Shown here piece after piece: positions 13,376-24,669 of a stretch of 29,716 nucleotides of DNA. The stretch spans positions 1 through 29,716 of the forward strand of contig JAANBB010000469.1 of assembly GCA_014621425.1 (NCBI GenBank), given 5' to 3'. This stretch comes from Cylindrodendrum hubeiense (lineage: Eukaryota; Ascomycota; Sordariomycetes; Hypocreales; Nectriaceae). Every line of letters begins with the position of its first letter. The stretch's first letter is position 1. Position numbers and translations under genes: made by a program. The notes under the pieces were generated by a model. The model was not told the DNA's origin. It did no database searches and was given only the letters and a program-made list of their open reading frames with translations.

Positions 13376-13583
13376 ACCTTCGGCGTGTAGGGCGTCTAAA
13401 TGCCACCATCTTATAAATTGGCCGGTTTACCCCGCACCGCTGTCCGCGGGAGCGCGGGCATCGTGGGGCCTCATTGAAGGTGTTGATATAAATGGCCCGA
13501 GGACTTCGTCTACGGTTAATCAGTGTTCTTAATCATTGCGGCTTTGTACCTCCGAGTCAATTCGCTCCAAATTATCACGTTAC

Positions 13584-15221
13584 ATGATGGGGTCGGAAAT
13601 CGTCCCAGTCAAGGTTCTCTATACCAATGGCCGCATTCTTGCAAAGGCCGATGTTGGTCTCGACGCCCAGCCCACATTCGCCGAAAGCATGCTTGTACAG
13701 AACGGCATCGTTGCTGAAATCGGCTCGTCTGGCAATCTAAAAGCGAAATATCAGCACGATGATGGCGTCTCAATTCGAGATCTGGAAGGGAAGACGGTTC
13801 TCCCTGGTTTTATCGACGGTCATATGCATCTGCTTCTTCTCGGCCAATCCCTGCGAAAGGTTGTCTTGGACGAATGCAAGTCCCTCGAGGAGATTCGGGA
13901 CACACTCCGGTCTTACGCCCGTGAAAACCCTCATTTACCAAGAATTCTCGCAAGGGGTTGGATGCTTGACTTGACCCCGGACGGTGTGAATACTTCGATG
14001 CTGGACGACCTCGACCCTCGCCCTATTTTCATTGATAGCATGGACTTGCATTCAGTGTGGTGCAACTCGCCAGCTCTCGCTGAGCTGGGGGTTGCCGACA
14101 TGCCAGACCCTATGGGTGGGACAATTGGGCGAGATGAGAATGGCAAACTGACAGGTCTTCTCAGTGAGGGCGCTGCAGTGGGTATTGCGTGGCCATTTCT
14201 CAGTCAAGCAATGTCCAAGACCGAAAAGATGGAGAGTATTATGTCTGCTTTAGACGTTTATATGGCCTCTGGATATACTGGACTTATCGAAATGGCAATG
14301 GATGAGGTGGTATGGGATGTTCTCATTACTCTCCGCGCTGAGCGACCAGAACTCGCTATGAGAATAACAGCATACTGGCTCATCCTGCCAGACTCCGAAG
14401 CTGCCTGCTTGAAGCAGGTAGACCGAGTTATCGAACTAAAAGCGAAGTATAATGTGGACACCTCACCAGACCTTTGCATCACGGGCATCAAGATTATTTG
14501 CGACGGGACTATTGATGCCTGCACAGCCCACGTCTCAAAGCCTTATAGCAATGGGCTATTGCCAGGTCCCCTTTGGACCAACGATGGACTGGAGTCGGTT
14601 GTGAAGCACGCAGTGGCTTCTGGGCTACAAATCGCTTTCCATGCCATCGGAGACGCTGCCATCCGTATGGCAGTAGACGCAATTGAGGCACACGCCGCTC
14701 CCAATAGCCGGCATCGCATTGAGCACTTGGAATTCTCGGCCCCAGAGGAGGCCAAGAGACTCGGGGCTCTCGGAATCACCGCATCCATCCAACCAGTTCA
14801 CTGCGACCCAGTCCTCCTCCGTGACTGGCCTCGCCTCATCGGCTCACATCGTTGCGAGCGAGCATTTGCATACCGTGAATTCGCAGACAACGGGGCACTC
14901 CTCGCCATCGGAAGTGATAGCCCGACGGCGCCTTACAACCCCCTGCACAACCTGTACACGGCAACAACACGACGCTCGGCAAGGGACCCGGGCTCTCAGA
15001 ACACGGTCAACGAGCATTTCCGCCTGGGATTTTGTGAGGCTATTTCAGCCGCTACACTTGGTGCGGCGAAGAGCGTCTTTGCTGAGGATAGAGTGGGCAG
15101 CTTGGATGTGGGTAAAGCTGCGGATTTTGTGGTGGTGGACATGGAGTGGGATGCGCAAAGCTTGCTCAAGGCAAAGGTCAAGGAGACTTGGTTTGGTGGG
15201 AAAAGATCTTGGAGTATATAG
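13584..15221 (+). CDS. Amidohydrolase family 3 protein (YtcJ-like metal-dependent hydrolase)
   Basis: An intronless gene of 545 residues. The first ATG in the frame is at 13584, with a second Met directly after it; upstream codons have no ATG. The protein matches the amidohydrolase-3 branch of the TIM-barrel metal hydrolases (YtcJ, N-substituted formamide deformylase, AepA-like). Visible marks are LPGFIDGHMH with the metal-ligand pair H80/H82, the G-x-K-x3-D-G element around K303, AFHAIGD with H353, RIEH with H381, and IGSDSPT with the expected barrel-end Asp at 445. The C-terminal VGSLDVGKAADFVVVD segment is the usual closing beta-sandwich element. There is no signal peptide, so it is probably cytosolic. 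Substrates vary widely in this family and cannot be assigned; hydrolysis of an amide, formamide or cyclic C-N bond is likely. It lies 1.9 kb upstream of, and on the same strand as, a urea transporter. Confidence 0.9.
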   Translation: MMGSEIVPVKVLYTNGRILAKADVGLDAQPTFAESMLVQNGIVAEIGSSGNLKAKYQHDDGVSIRDLEGKTVLPGFIDGHMHLLLLGQSLRKVVLDECKSLEEIRDTLRSYARENPHLPRILARGWMLDLTPDGVNTSMLDDLDPRPIFIDSMDLHSVWCNSPALAELGVADMPDPMGGTIGRDENGKLTGLLSEGAAVGIAWPFLSQAMSKTEKMESIMSALDVYMASGYTGLIEMAMDEVVWDVLITLRAERPELAMRITAYWLILPDSEAACLKQVDRVIELKAKYNVDTSPDLCITGIKIICDGTIDACTAHVSKPYSNGLLPGPLWTNDGLESVVKHAVASGLQIAFHAIGDAAIRMAVDAIEAHAAPNSRHRIEHLEFSAPEEAKRLGALGITASIQPVHCDPVLLRDWPRLIGSHRCERAFAYREFADNGALLAIGSDSPTAPYNPLHNLYTATTRRSARDPGSQNTVNEHFRLGFCEAISAATLGAAKSVFAEDRVGSLDVGKAADFVVVDMEWDAQSLLKAKVKETWFGGKRSWSI

Positions 15222-16201
15222 AAGCTCGTTATTCAAATGTTTGGCCCTACGCGAGAAGGGTTATTCTAAGATCAAAACTATACCTGTATTCAACACAGAG
15301 CATCAGAAAAGTGTACCCACAAAAAATAATGAACTTCTCTACCACTTCGCCTTGGCTCGCTGACGACCACTTGGAAGGTTAGACAGGCTAGATGGCGTGG
15401 GCGACAGCCGTCTCATCGGGACAGATCATGTACGCAGGTTGACCACCTGGGTGTCTGAAGCCTGGGTCTCTCTCCAAGTCACGGATTGATGCCTTATCAC
15501 GAAAAGACTACACAATGAAAGGAGAGACCATTAATTTGGCATCATAACCTCCCAGCCGAAATTCCAGTATTGTCGGTATGGTCGTTCTCCAGCTCCGGCT
15601 CCGCCTCCGTCCTCCGGTGTCCCGGCCCCCGCTGAAGACAAACCCCTGGGGGGGAGTAGCAACCAATCGTGTCCCGATGACGTCGTTAACTATGCAGGAG
15701 GCGACCCCTTCTAAGCTGTCTGCCCCCCCCTTCTTTATTTTGGCATGGTGATATTTGGTGTTCGTGGCCCGCTTGGCCGGCCCCAAATTCGGGCTGATGT
15801 TGAATACATTAGCGAGCGACGAAGACATCGTGGTAAGAGTATGAGCATAAGTGTAATAGGATAAATAGAGTGCTGTATTGTTTCTATTCTGCTAATAATA
15901 GAGCTGAATGTCAGACAAGCTAAGGTATCGTTCTTCTGACCTTGTCAGTGGGTTAAAACCGCGATGCAGTTAGTGACCAGATTGTAGTCAACACACAAGC
16001 TATCGGCTGAGCGCCGGCGGCCAACATAAATGCCCAGAGTTTCGAGTGTTTTAGTGGCCCGCCGGCCCAATCCAGGATGCATGCAAATTCCAGGTGCCGC
16101 GGAGACAAGGGTGGCAGTTAGTCACGACCTCGAAAAATGCTACGGCTTTGACGTTGTCCGCCCAGATGGCCAATGGATGTCAATGTTACCACATATGGTG
16201 T

Positions 16202-16930
16202 TTATCTAAGCTCAGCTACTCAACTCCCAGGCCGAGACGAACAAGAAACGTAAAGATAAGGATGCGTCAATGCCAAGTGCCAAGTGCCAAGTGCTAAGTG
16301 CCAAGGAGCGATGTTGGGGGAGGGACTGCTTGTATTATATATGAATGCTCGTAAAAAAGGCAGCAAACCTATCGTGTAGCTGATCTGCAAACCGGCCCTT
16401 TATCATCGTCTCTCATTCGTCCATCTTCGCAACATGTTTATCCGGTATGCCGTTTTGGTCAGTGGCAGCCATTATTCTCTTCTGCAGTTGACGTACCCAA
16501 ATCTTTCACGAGAGCAATAGTTTGCTGTAACATGCCAGGGGTGGCTTCACTGATGGATCCACGAGTCCGAGAAGCGATAGGGCTGAGATATCCGATGAGC
16601 ACCCACCACTCGGCAACCTTGCTGATCATCTGAACCCAGTACGATGCCTTCACTATCTTCGTCTGCATCCATTAGCTTCGGGCCAAGCATCAGCAATTGT
16701 GGGGGGTTACTGCACCAAAGTCTTGGCCCCTGGGGCCCATAGCGCATTCGCTTCGATCCCATCGCGACTCTAATCTCCCCTCCCCATGGAGTTGAGGTGG
16801 AGGCAGATACCCTGCGGCTCCAGCGTGCATCTCCTTCCCCAGCCAGATCCCAGCGCCCCCGGCGGCGCCCCGAACTCCGGCCCGGCGGGGCTTGCCTAAC
16901 ACTATAGATTAGTAGACTATCTCCTTATCT
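16202..16930. promoter_or_regulatory. Candidate GATA-factor sites upstream of the urea transporter
   Basis: Three HGATAR matches lie upstream of the transporter: TTATCT at 16202-16207, AGATAA at 16254-16259 and TTATCT at 16925-16930. Aspergillus ureA is known to be controlled by the GATA factor AreA under nitrogen limitation, so such sites are expected. Function is inferred from motif plus gene identity. Confidence 0.4.
16271..16305. repeat. 7-bp TGCCAAG tandem repeat, five units
   Basis: Five head-to-tail TGCCAAG units, the fourth altered to TGCTAAG, begin 11 bases after the GATA-type motif at 16254-16259 in the upstream region of the urea transporter. Confidence 0.95.
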
Positions 16931-17155
16931 CGAGTGAGCTGGTGCTGTTCCCATCGCCGACGAATCATGGGTTCGAGATGTTGGAAATCTTCTTCTTCGC
17001 CAAGATTTCTCTCGGCGGCAGGGCTTGGATATTGCTACCCCATCAAGATGTTATATATCGCAAGTGTTCACCTCCGATCAGCTGAATTCTCCACAGCACC
17101 CTTCCTCTTGGATATCTTTGACCGCCTACTTCAAATAGATTCCACAATCTTCGTC

Positions 17156-19315
17156 ATGGCTGGTTCTGGAACCGCCGCTCTAAGCCAGGGCGCTGGCTAC
17201 GGCATAGTTTTGGGTGTCGGCCTTGCCTTTGCCGTCTTCATGGTCAATTCTTTCCGCTTCAAAAAGCCGGCGTCTTCTCTTATGATAATTAACTAACATG
17301 AAAGGTAGATCTCTCTCACACACATTCTCAAGCGCTTCAACGGCGAAGTTCAAACCTCGGAAATGTTCAACACGGCCGGTCGCTCCGTAAAGTCAGGTCT
17401 CGTGGCCGCCGCTGTTGTCTCCTCCTGGACCTGGGCCGCCACTCTCCTCCAAAGTTCGGGCGTTTGCTACCGATATGGCGTTTCTGGTCCATTTTGGTAT
17501 GCCTCTGGTGCGACTGTGCAAATCTTGCTCTTTGCTACGCTCGCCATCATGCTCAAGAAGCGCGCCCCCAACGCCCACACCTTCCTCGAGGTCATCAAGG
17601 CCCGCTATGGAAGTCCGGCTCACTTCACCTTTATAGTCTTTGGCCTTGTGACCAATGTGCTTGTGTCTTTGATGCTTATTTCTGGCGGTGCTGCCACTAT
17701 CAATGCGTTGACTGGCATGCATACCATCGCAGCCATCTTCCTGCTTCCCGTGGGTGTCGTTGCCTATACCTTTATCGGAGGTCTCAAGGCCACATTCATC
17801 ACTGACTATATACACGGAGCTGTGGTCCTCATTATCATCATCATCTTCGCCTTGACGGCCTACGCGACCTCGGATGTCCTCGGCAGCCCTGGTGCTGTGT
17901 ATGACCTCCTTGTTGAGGCCAGCAAAGCCCACCCCGTCGCGGGCAACGAGGATGGTAGCTACCTGACGATGCGTTCACAGGGCGGCGTAATCTTCTTTAT
18001 CATCAACATTGTCGGGAACTTTGGTACCGTATTCCTTGACAACGGCTACTACAATAAGGCCATTGCCGCGCACCCAGTCCATGCTCTCCCAGGGTATATC
18101 ATCGGAGGTCTTGCATGGTTTGCCATCCCCTGGCTGACTGCCACCACCCTTGGTCTCTCCGCCTTGGCCCTCGAGTCGAATCCCCGGTTCCCTACGTATC
18201 CTGACCGCATGAGTGAGGCCGATATCTCAGCTGGCCTCGTCTTACCGTATGCGGCCGTCGCACTTCTTGGAAAGGGAGGTGCTATCGCTACCCTCCTCGT
18301 GGTCTTCTTGGCCGTGACGTCATCCTTCAACTCAGAGTTGGTTGCGACCTCTTCCATTTTCACGTACGACATCTACCGTACCTATTTTCGGCCCAACGCC
18401 AGTGGCAAGAGCCTCATTTGGATGTCTCACGCCTGTATGGTCGTTTACGCCTTCATCATCTGCTGCATCTCTGTCGGCCTGTGGTACAACGGAATTTCCA
18501 TGGGATACCTCTATGTCCTTATGGGTGTCCTCATATCCGCAGCTGTTCTCCCGGCCACTCTCACCCTCATCTGGAATGGTCAAAACAAATGGGCTGCAAC
18601 TCTTTCACCTATCCTTGGCGCATCTTGTGCCATCATTGCCTGGTTGGTGACGGCGAGCAAAACGTGTGGCAAGCTCGATGTTATCTGCACCGGTTCCAAT
18701 AACCCCATGTTAGCTGGAAATATCACTGCTTTGCTATCTCCCGTTCTTTTCATCCCCATATTTTCTCTTATTTTCGGGGTTGACAAATATGACTGGCAGT
18801 CAATGATGGATATCCGCCAGGCAGATGACCATGACATGATCAAAGACTCTGGCATGGACGAGGAGGCTCAGCGCCAGATTGAGACAGTCCAGCAAGCTGA
18901 CTTTGAGGAAGAGCAGAGAAAGCTCGCCCGGGCATTCAAAATTGCTAGTAGCATGACCGCTGTGATGTATGTGACATCTCTCTCCCCTTGTTCCCTTGGT
19001 ACTGACTCAATTTGATATAGGACGTTGTCTTTCTTGGTTCTGTGGCCGATGCCCATGTTTGGTTCCCGATACATCTTCTCCAAGTCCTTCTTCACAGGTT
19101 GGGTTTCGGTTGGTATGATCTGGATTTTCCTTTCCTTCTTCGCTGTTGGTATATATCCACTATGGGAGAGTCGCGCCACTATCGCGCGTGTTTGTACATC
19201 AATGGTCAAGGGTAGACGACCAAGTACTATAATGCAGGGTGAGCCGGCCTTGACAGAGGAGCCCAGTGGAACGGTGACGCCAGAGAAGAAGGAGCCTACA
19301 GCCAATTTGGCGTAG
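17156..19315 (+). CDS. ureA: Urea active transporter, UreA/Dur3 type
   Basis: Three exons, 17156-17242, 17309-18966 and 19021-19315, encode about 679 residues. Intron 1 (66 nt) has a weak GTCAAT donor but a good AACTAAC branch point; intron 2 (54 nt) has a GTATGT donor and TAG acceptor. Splicing gives the family N-terminus: [16 protein letters not shown], then LKRFN, then [17 protein letters not shown]. Conserved stretches include [30 protein letters not shown], a long [11 protein letters not shown] helix and [13 protein letters not shown]. This is the sodium:solute symporter superfamily with about 15 membrane helices; the fungal members are proton-coupled high-affinity urea importers of the plasma membrane. 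A charged cytosolic segment with DEEAQRQIE and [12 protein letters not shown] precedes the last helices. An in-frame ATG at 16967 would add 63 residues, but the family length supports 17156. Confidence 0.94.
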
Positions 19316-19634
19316 TATTATTAGCCGCCTATACTTTAGGGTTCAGGAGTGAGTATTTAAGGACTAAGATTGGTTGTCCTGTGAATCGTGGACTGTGAAC
19401 TCTTTCAGGTACTCTAGAGTCGACCTGGAGTTATTAATCTCAATCATACATCTCCCGCGTCTCCGTTCAGTCTATCATCGGTGATACCACTGTTCCCAGT
19501 CTGACACAAATGCCAACCCGAGCAACTGTCGGCATGCTTCTGAGACGGGCAAACAAAAATGAACGTGGAGGTGGGTGGCATTCTCAAAATGTGCAACTCA
19601 CCACCCAATTTCATAATGAATGATGAGCAAGGGC

Positions 19635-19639
19635 AAAAA
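19635..19639 (-). terminator. RNA polymerase III terminator of tRNA-Thr
   Basis: Five consecutive T residues on the minus strand, 20 bases beyond the tRNA 3' end, fit a Pol III stop signal. No other T run of this length lies between them. Confidence 0.7.
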
Positions 19640-19659
19640 GGAAAGATGTCAAGTTTATC

Positions 19660-19731
19660 TGCCCCGTACTGGAATCGAACCAGTGATCTTGTCATTACTA
19701 GTGACACGCTATACCACTTAGCCAACGGGGC
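19660..19731 (-). tRNA. tRNA-Thr (anticodon AGT)
   Basis: A 72-nt intronless tRNA folds on the minus strand. The acceptor stem GCCCCGT pairs with ACGGGGC, and the discriminator base is A. The D arm is GCTA/TAGC. The anticodon stem TGTCA/TGACA holds the loop CTAGTAA, giving anticodon AGT, which reads ACU and, after inosine modification, ACC threonine codons. The T arm is ACTGG-TTCGATT-CCAGT. A-box and B-box promoter elements are intact, CCA is not encoded as usual in eukaryotes, and a T5 terminator follows. It is tail-to-tail with the urea transporter gene. Confidence 0.95.
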
Positions 19732-21278
19732 TTGTTGTTTGCTTGATGAAAGACGGTGAGGAAATGAGGGTTATACGATCCTGACACCTGGCATCTCCAT
19801 GTGTGGGGGTTTGACCTTTTGTGGGCCAATTGAAGAGAGTGGGCTTTGTGGGAACTCTGTCCCTACAGCACGCGCTTAATTAGGATAGGTTGGGACCCTA
19901 GTCGTCCATAGTGTTAGTGGTTCAACTGATGCGAATGAGCTAAAGCGCAGGCATGAATCGCAACCGCAATCATCAAACAACGTGGATGGATACACAAAAG
20001 GATAGATCTGAAATAAAGCAAATGCGTCCTTCTTACCCAAAGTGAATTATTAGCTACACTCCAGTATAATATAGAGACGATCCCAAAAGGAGGCAAGGCA
20101 ATTCGAAGGGCGCGAGTGTAGGGTATCTCCACGCCACTGTTTATAAATGTCTTTGACTTTTACATTACAGACAGGACCTTATATACCTGCGGAAATAAAC
20201 AATGAACTATCAGTATATTGGTGGGACCTTAATCAAAATAGTTGCGATATACCAACTGGAAACAAGGGCTTCGACTTGCAATAAGATCAATTTGCCTGAG
20301 TATATTTAAGTTGAGATCCAACCCATGAGCTTGAAGTAGTCAGATGCCGAATAAGAGAGTAATGTCTCCTTGGCTAGCTATTCAATTGACTCCAAGCTAT
20401 GGTAGCTATCTCGAAAAAGCTATCTGTTGTGAGTTACAGTCTAAGACTTCTGAACTCGTGGAGTTTCACAGAATCTGCTGAGGTGCCCGCCGCGGATATA
20501 CTCGGTATATTGAACTAAAATTTGAGCTTGCCGACGTTGATAAAACTTTGGTAAATAAATACTCGGAGGAGAACAGAGGAAATGATGTTATACCCTCAAT
20601 CATCGCCCATGCCATCGATGCAATCCCTTTTTTGACTGCACTACAACGCAAGAAGGCAATGAACAACATCGTGTTCACGAGTAAACTTTTCGTCTTCCTC
20701 ACATAACTGAGCCGTTAGGACCAAAATGAAGCTTGCAGAGACGGTTTAGCTTTTGAAATCTTCATCCACGATTCGCCAATAGAGGAGGCGAGTGAGCCTA
20801 CCATTCTATGTTGGTAGACATTTCCATCAACTCTGATTATTGCCGCGCAAATTGTAGAGATGTTCTCTGGGATACGTGTACTGAACTCGAGAACTCTCTG
20901 AACATCCCCAGACATGAGTGGTTACTGGTGAGCCGAAGAAGGCAGTACGTAGTATGGAAGCACCTCATTAGCTGCATCAATGTTGGCAGTGTCGGCCGGA
21001 GTAAATAGCTTGAACTAGGATGGACCTAGGGAAGAGTGGTGTTTCGCTGCGCCAACGTAAACTGGGCAGCTCCGATATAGTAGGCTTGGCTGAAGAGTAT
21101 GTCCCTGGCAATAACCGTTCCTTACCCTGATTCCCGAGTAGAGAACAAACTGGGATTACGTTAAATTATAATCTCAAGCATCTATCTGCCCAATATGTAG
21201 AGCAACTAAAAAGGTGGGGGTATCTGGTGCAAGAAAAGTTGAGATATAGGGATCATAGATCGATCATGAACTTCGTCG
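19732..21278. other. AT-rich interval with no recognised gene
   Basis: This stretch is clearly richer in A and T than the DNA left of 12 kb. I recognise no gene. On the minus strand one frame is open from 20915 (ATG) to 20466 apart from a single TAA at 20715-20717, giving 66 codons and about 82 codons either side. Neither half resembles a family I know. It could be a decayed gene, part of an intron-bearing gene, or chance. No long terminal repeats or inverted repeats were seen. Confidence 0.45.
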
Positions 21279-22332
21279 TCACATGGCGTTTTCCTTCACT
21301 TGGCGAAGGCTTACATCCACCTCTCCATCTACCCCTCTCTTCGTCTGATTTATCAAACCCTCCTCAAACAACCTCGCCCACCTCGCCGCCAGACCGGCCA
21401 TATCCCATCCCACGAGCCGGCCACCGCCATCTCGCTCCTGCAGCTCCGCCGCTACGGAGGTGACGAGCTTACCATCGAGCCCACAGGGCACGAAGCGCGC
21501 CCAGGGATTCACGTCCTCGGGCCCAGCTACGGGAATGTCGATGTTTAGTGCGATGCCCAGTGACGTGACGTGCCGCCGGTGGTGCACGCCTAGAGCGGCG
21601 ATCTTGCGCTCCGGCTCACCCGCCGACGTGGGCACCCAGATGCCCGGCTCGTCGCGGGTGGTGTACGACTCCAGTCCGAAGAGGTCGGTAAGCAGACGCC
21701 GAGTGGTGGCTTCAAGATGGGCGGCGTAGGAGAGCACTGAATAGCGGGCGTACAGCGGCGAGTGCATGTCCAGGACTGGCCAGAAGACAAGTTGCCCAGG
21801 CCCGTGGTATGTCGTCAGACCACCGCGGGCCGTCTGGCGGACATCTGGGATAAAGGATGCTTCCGGGACAGGGACGGGTCGGTGGGGGAGGGCGACGCGC
21901 AGGGGCGCCTGAAGACGAGAGGACTGGGATAATGTGAGGGCGGACTGGCGACGGCCAAGGGTTATGGTCGGGGCGGCTTCGAAGGTGAGGAGATGAGGTG
22001 GCGGGGCCTTAGGGCGCCCATCGTCGGGGGAGACTCTTCCAGGCTAAGAGGCGGGCTCGGAGGTCCTCCTGGGCGGCGTGGGCGGTGTCGTATGGGACAA
22101 AGGCGCCGTGGCCTGCGCCGGTGAGGTGTTGATGGGCGAGCAGCGTGAGCGGAGGCAGCTGCTCACCGCCCGGGGCTGTTGAACTGGACCATCGGCGGGC
22201 GTTGTTGCAGGTCCGGCGAAGACGAGCTCCGCCTCGGACTGGAGCTCCGGACCGTGACGCCGGAGGGAGGACGGCTGTGGGAGGGGGCGGGACGGAGCAG
22301 AGCCGGCGCGGGGGCCGTAATCGTGGCGGCAT
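21279..22332 (-). CDS. lip2: Octanoyltransferase LipB/LIP2, mitochondrial, reading frame broken
   Basis: This enzyme moves octanoyl groups from acyl carrier protein to lipoyl domains in mitochondria, the first step of lipoate synthesis. The gene is split over two frames. The upstream frame (from ATG 22332) gives an Arg-rich start with no acidic residue for 56 positions and an RRWSSS motif, a likely mitochondrial presequence, then LLAHQHLTGAG...AQEDLRARLLAWK. The downstream frame (22043-21279) carries LLTFEAAPTITLGRRQS, RGGLTTYHGPGQ, the catalytic Lys in KIAALGV, and the catalytic Cys in NPWARFVPCG. The family pattern runs straight across the join with little missing, so a one-base change near the C5 run (22026-22030) explains the break best. 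The overlap (22009-22046) is too small for a normal intron. Sequencing error, real mutation and recoding are all possible. It is transcribed away from the Sur7-type gene. Confidence 0.85.
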
Positions 22333-22962
22333 CGTCAATTGGTCCCGGGTGGGTGAATGAATTGCGTCAATGAAGCAAGGTAGCCAAGGTTCAAAAGAAA
22401 AGCCGGGCGCCGAAGGAAGGACGTTTGCGGCAGAACGGCAATGATCGACATGCGCGTGAGGTGAGGCGTGGTAACTTGGCAACGAGCGTGGATCCTATGG
22501 GGCAGATTTGCAGGCCGGGGGAAGATTCACGGCTTAGTGCGGCAGTGGTGACGTCGGGCGCCGGGGGAGAGAAGAGCCGAGCCGCCGAGAAGAGCAGGTC
22601 AAGAACAGATGATGATGGACGGTAACGCTACTATTGGACGCATCATTTACTTGATGGTAGATCTGCCTGGACTTGACAGGAATCGGCACTGCTCTGCATG
22701 CTGTACTGCAGCCTGCCAATGCATTGCTCTGTACATACAGTGCACAGTACAGATGCGCTGTGCAACAATTACGCAGTGTGCGGGTGGCGCAGCGACGGTC
22801 TGGTGGTCTATTGCATCGGGATCGTGCACTGTGGATCGCGGGGCTGCAGCTGTCGAACGAGAAGCTGACGTAGACAGGGTGGGTGTTGGGAGACGAGGAG
22901 GACTATGTTGAGAAAAACCCGATGGTATATCGCGGAGCATTCGATCAATTCCATTTATATTA

Positions 22963-22990
22963 GGGGAGAGAGAGAGGGAGAGAGAGGGAG
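22963..22990. repeat. GA-rich microsatellite
   Basis: An almost pure purine tract of GA dinucleotides with GGGAG interruptions, about 630 bases upstream of the octanoyltransferase start. No function is evident. Confidence 0.85.
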
Positions 22991-24143
22991 ATATGGTGAT
23001 TTCCTTCGAGGCTTGGCCTGTAGACGGACGAGACCCATACATGGCAAGGGTGCGTCAGGAGTAGAGACATTATAGCAGAAACATGGGAATCTCCAGAGAG
23101 TCGAACCGCACTACCCACCGACCGCGCTTCTCTCCTGGAATGAAAGACGTGTTGAATTCGATATACGGAGCCACGAGTCCTGGCAAAACACCTCAACCAT
23201 CCACAATCTGTACCCTCTGCTCCGAGGCCACAACCCCCAAATCGAATCTCCAAGGCCTAAGCCCCAAGAGCGTCGCGGCTTGGACGACGCAGGCCCGTGA
23301 TATGACATCAGCAGCCAATAACCCAAGCCCTGGCGTCGTGGAGGGAAAATGGCTTTGGCGCTAATCCTCATTGCGGCACACTCCTGGCGCTCTCCTGGCC
23401 CCGGGCGGCGAGCTATTGTCATGATTTTCGGTGTTTAATTCATGGTTCGTGGGCTAGGCCAGCTCCGTCGGGGCCCGTGTCGTCATCACCTAGCTTCCTA
23501 CACGGGGACGTGTCTCCCCACTCGCATCTGGCCCGGCTGTTGTTGCTGATGGATGGAGCCATTGTACGTAGTCGGACAGGCGGGGGCTCTCTCAGCTGCC
23601 CCGGAGCGGCAGTTCTGTGCTGTCGGAGTGTCCCCGGTATCTTGCGCATCTTGCGGTACGACTTACATACGTAACCCGTCTGTTAGCTACCGCCAAGAAC
23701 GATATCCCTCCCCCCGTAAAGTCGAGCATTCCCTCCACCCCGGAGAAAGGCCTACAATCAGGCCCTTTTGATGGTTTTGAACCAGGGACTGGACTGGGCA
23801 ACTGGCCTGACGAACCGGTTCTCTCCCCCTGTTTGTTTCAATTATTGTTCCTTTTCCTTGCCCGCCCACCTCCTCACAGCACGCACCTCGCCCTCTCCCT
23901 CGCCTTAATTAACCTGGCTGAGATGACTGCGAGACACACGCACACACATCACATCACCCGAGGACCCGCTTCCCGCCCCAAGTCTCACCCAACCCGCGCG
24001 CACTGGCTGAGACCCTCACGGCTTCTCGCTGGCGCCCCGCTGACCAGGACCACCAACAGGTCCCAAAGAGGCACCTAAAACCTGCGCTAGCGGCAGCCCG
24101 GCCGGAGAGCTGGTGCGTGCTGCGTGCTGCGTGCTACGTATTT

Positions 24144-24182
24144 ACTACGTGAACCCACTATGTGAACCCACTACGTGAACCC
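24144..24182. repeat. 13-bp tandem repeat, three units
   Basis: Three adjacent 13-bp units, ACTACGTGAACCC, ACTATGTGAACCC and ACTACGTGAACCC, followed by a partial fourth. Two units contain ACGTG, a core bound by many bZIP and bHLH factors. They lie about 490 bases before the Sur7-type start codon, so a regulatory role is possible but unproven. Confidence 0.9.
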
Positions 24183-24669
24183 ACTACAGAGCCCGCCAGA
24201 GCCCGCGGCGCATCCCATATAAACGAGCTTCCGCCAAAAGGCTAAAAAACAAGGAATCGTCCGTTTCTTCTCCTCGTCCTCCGCCCGCCACTCAAAGCCC
24301 CCTCTCTTCCCTCCGCATTCATCCTCGAGACTTCCCTGCAATACCGGGCCTTGCACAATCTGTACAAAAGGCGGGTTTCTTAGCCCGAGCACGGCAGACC
24401 CCACCCCTTCCGGACCACATGCTGGCGTGACGACACGGGAAACACGTCGTGGAGTGACATAAATACTTGGCCAGGGTACACCCATCCGCCGGCAGCTCAC
24501 CTGCGACTCGTGCGCTCGCTGGCTTCCTCCATTCAGCAACCGACTACGAGCAATCGGACAAGACACGTCGAGAGTCAGCTAAGCTACTCGTCGACGGTGG
24601 ATTGATTGATTGATTTAGGTATCGATCGATTGACCAAGATCCATCACTGCCCCCTAACCACACGGCGTC

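Larger units (their letters stand above)
7307..13583. other. Long gene-poor interval with a composition change near 12.3 kb
   Basis: No gene recognised. From 7307 to about 12,300 the DNA is GC-rich, with short open frames on both strands that do not resemble known proteins. One spot deserves mention: a CT-rich tract at about 11,085-11,133 leads into ATGATGG at 11,134, opening a 77-codon frame (to 11,367) and an overlapping 69-codon frame. This looks like a fungal start context, but neither product is recognised. From about 12,300 to 13,100 the DNA becomes AT-rich, with frames interrupted by stops and no recognisable domain; it could be decayed mobile-element DNA or ordinary AT-rich spacer. 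The last 450 bases should hold the amidohydrolase promoter. Confidence 0.5.
15222..17155. other. Intergenic region between amidohydrolase and urea transporter
   Basis: No gene recognised. A minus-strand frame with a true ATG (15508-15828, 106 residues, starting MSSSLANVFNIS) is the longest clean candidate; it is convergent with the amidohydrolase and resembles no family I know. The part after about 16,200 should contain the promoter and leader of the urea transporter and holds a heptamer repeat and three GATA-type motifs. Confidence 0.5.
22333..24669. other. Divergent intergenic region between LIP2 and the Sur7-type gene
   Basis: No gene recognised. Open frames here (for example 23617-24078 plus and 24171-24566 minus) translate to low-complexity Arg-, Pro- and Ser-rich strings without family resemblance. 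The region must hold the promoters of both flanking genes. A GA-rich tract and a 13-bp tandem repeat are listed separately. The 248 bases before the Sur7-type start contain no ATG, consistent with a short, clean 5' UTR. Confidence 0.5.
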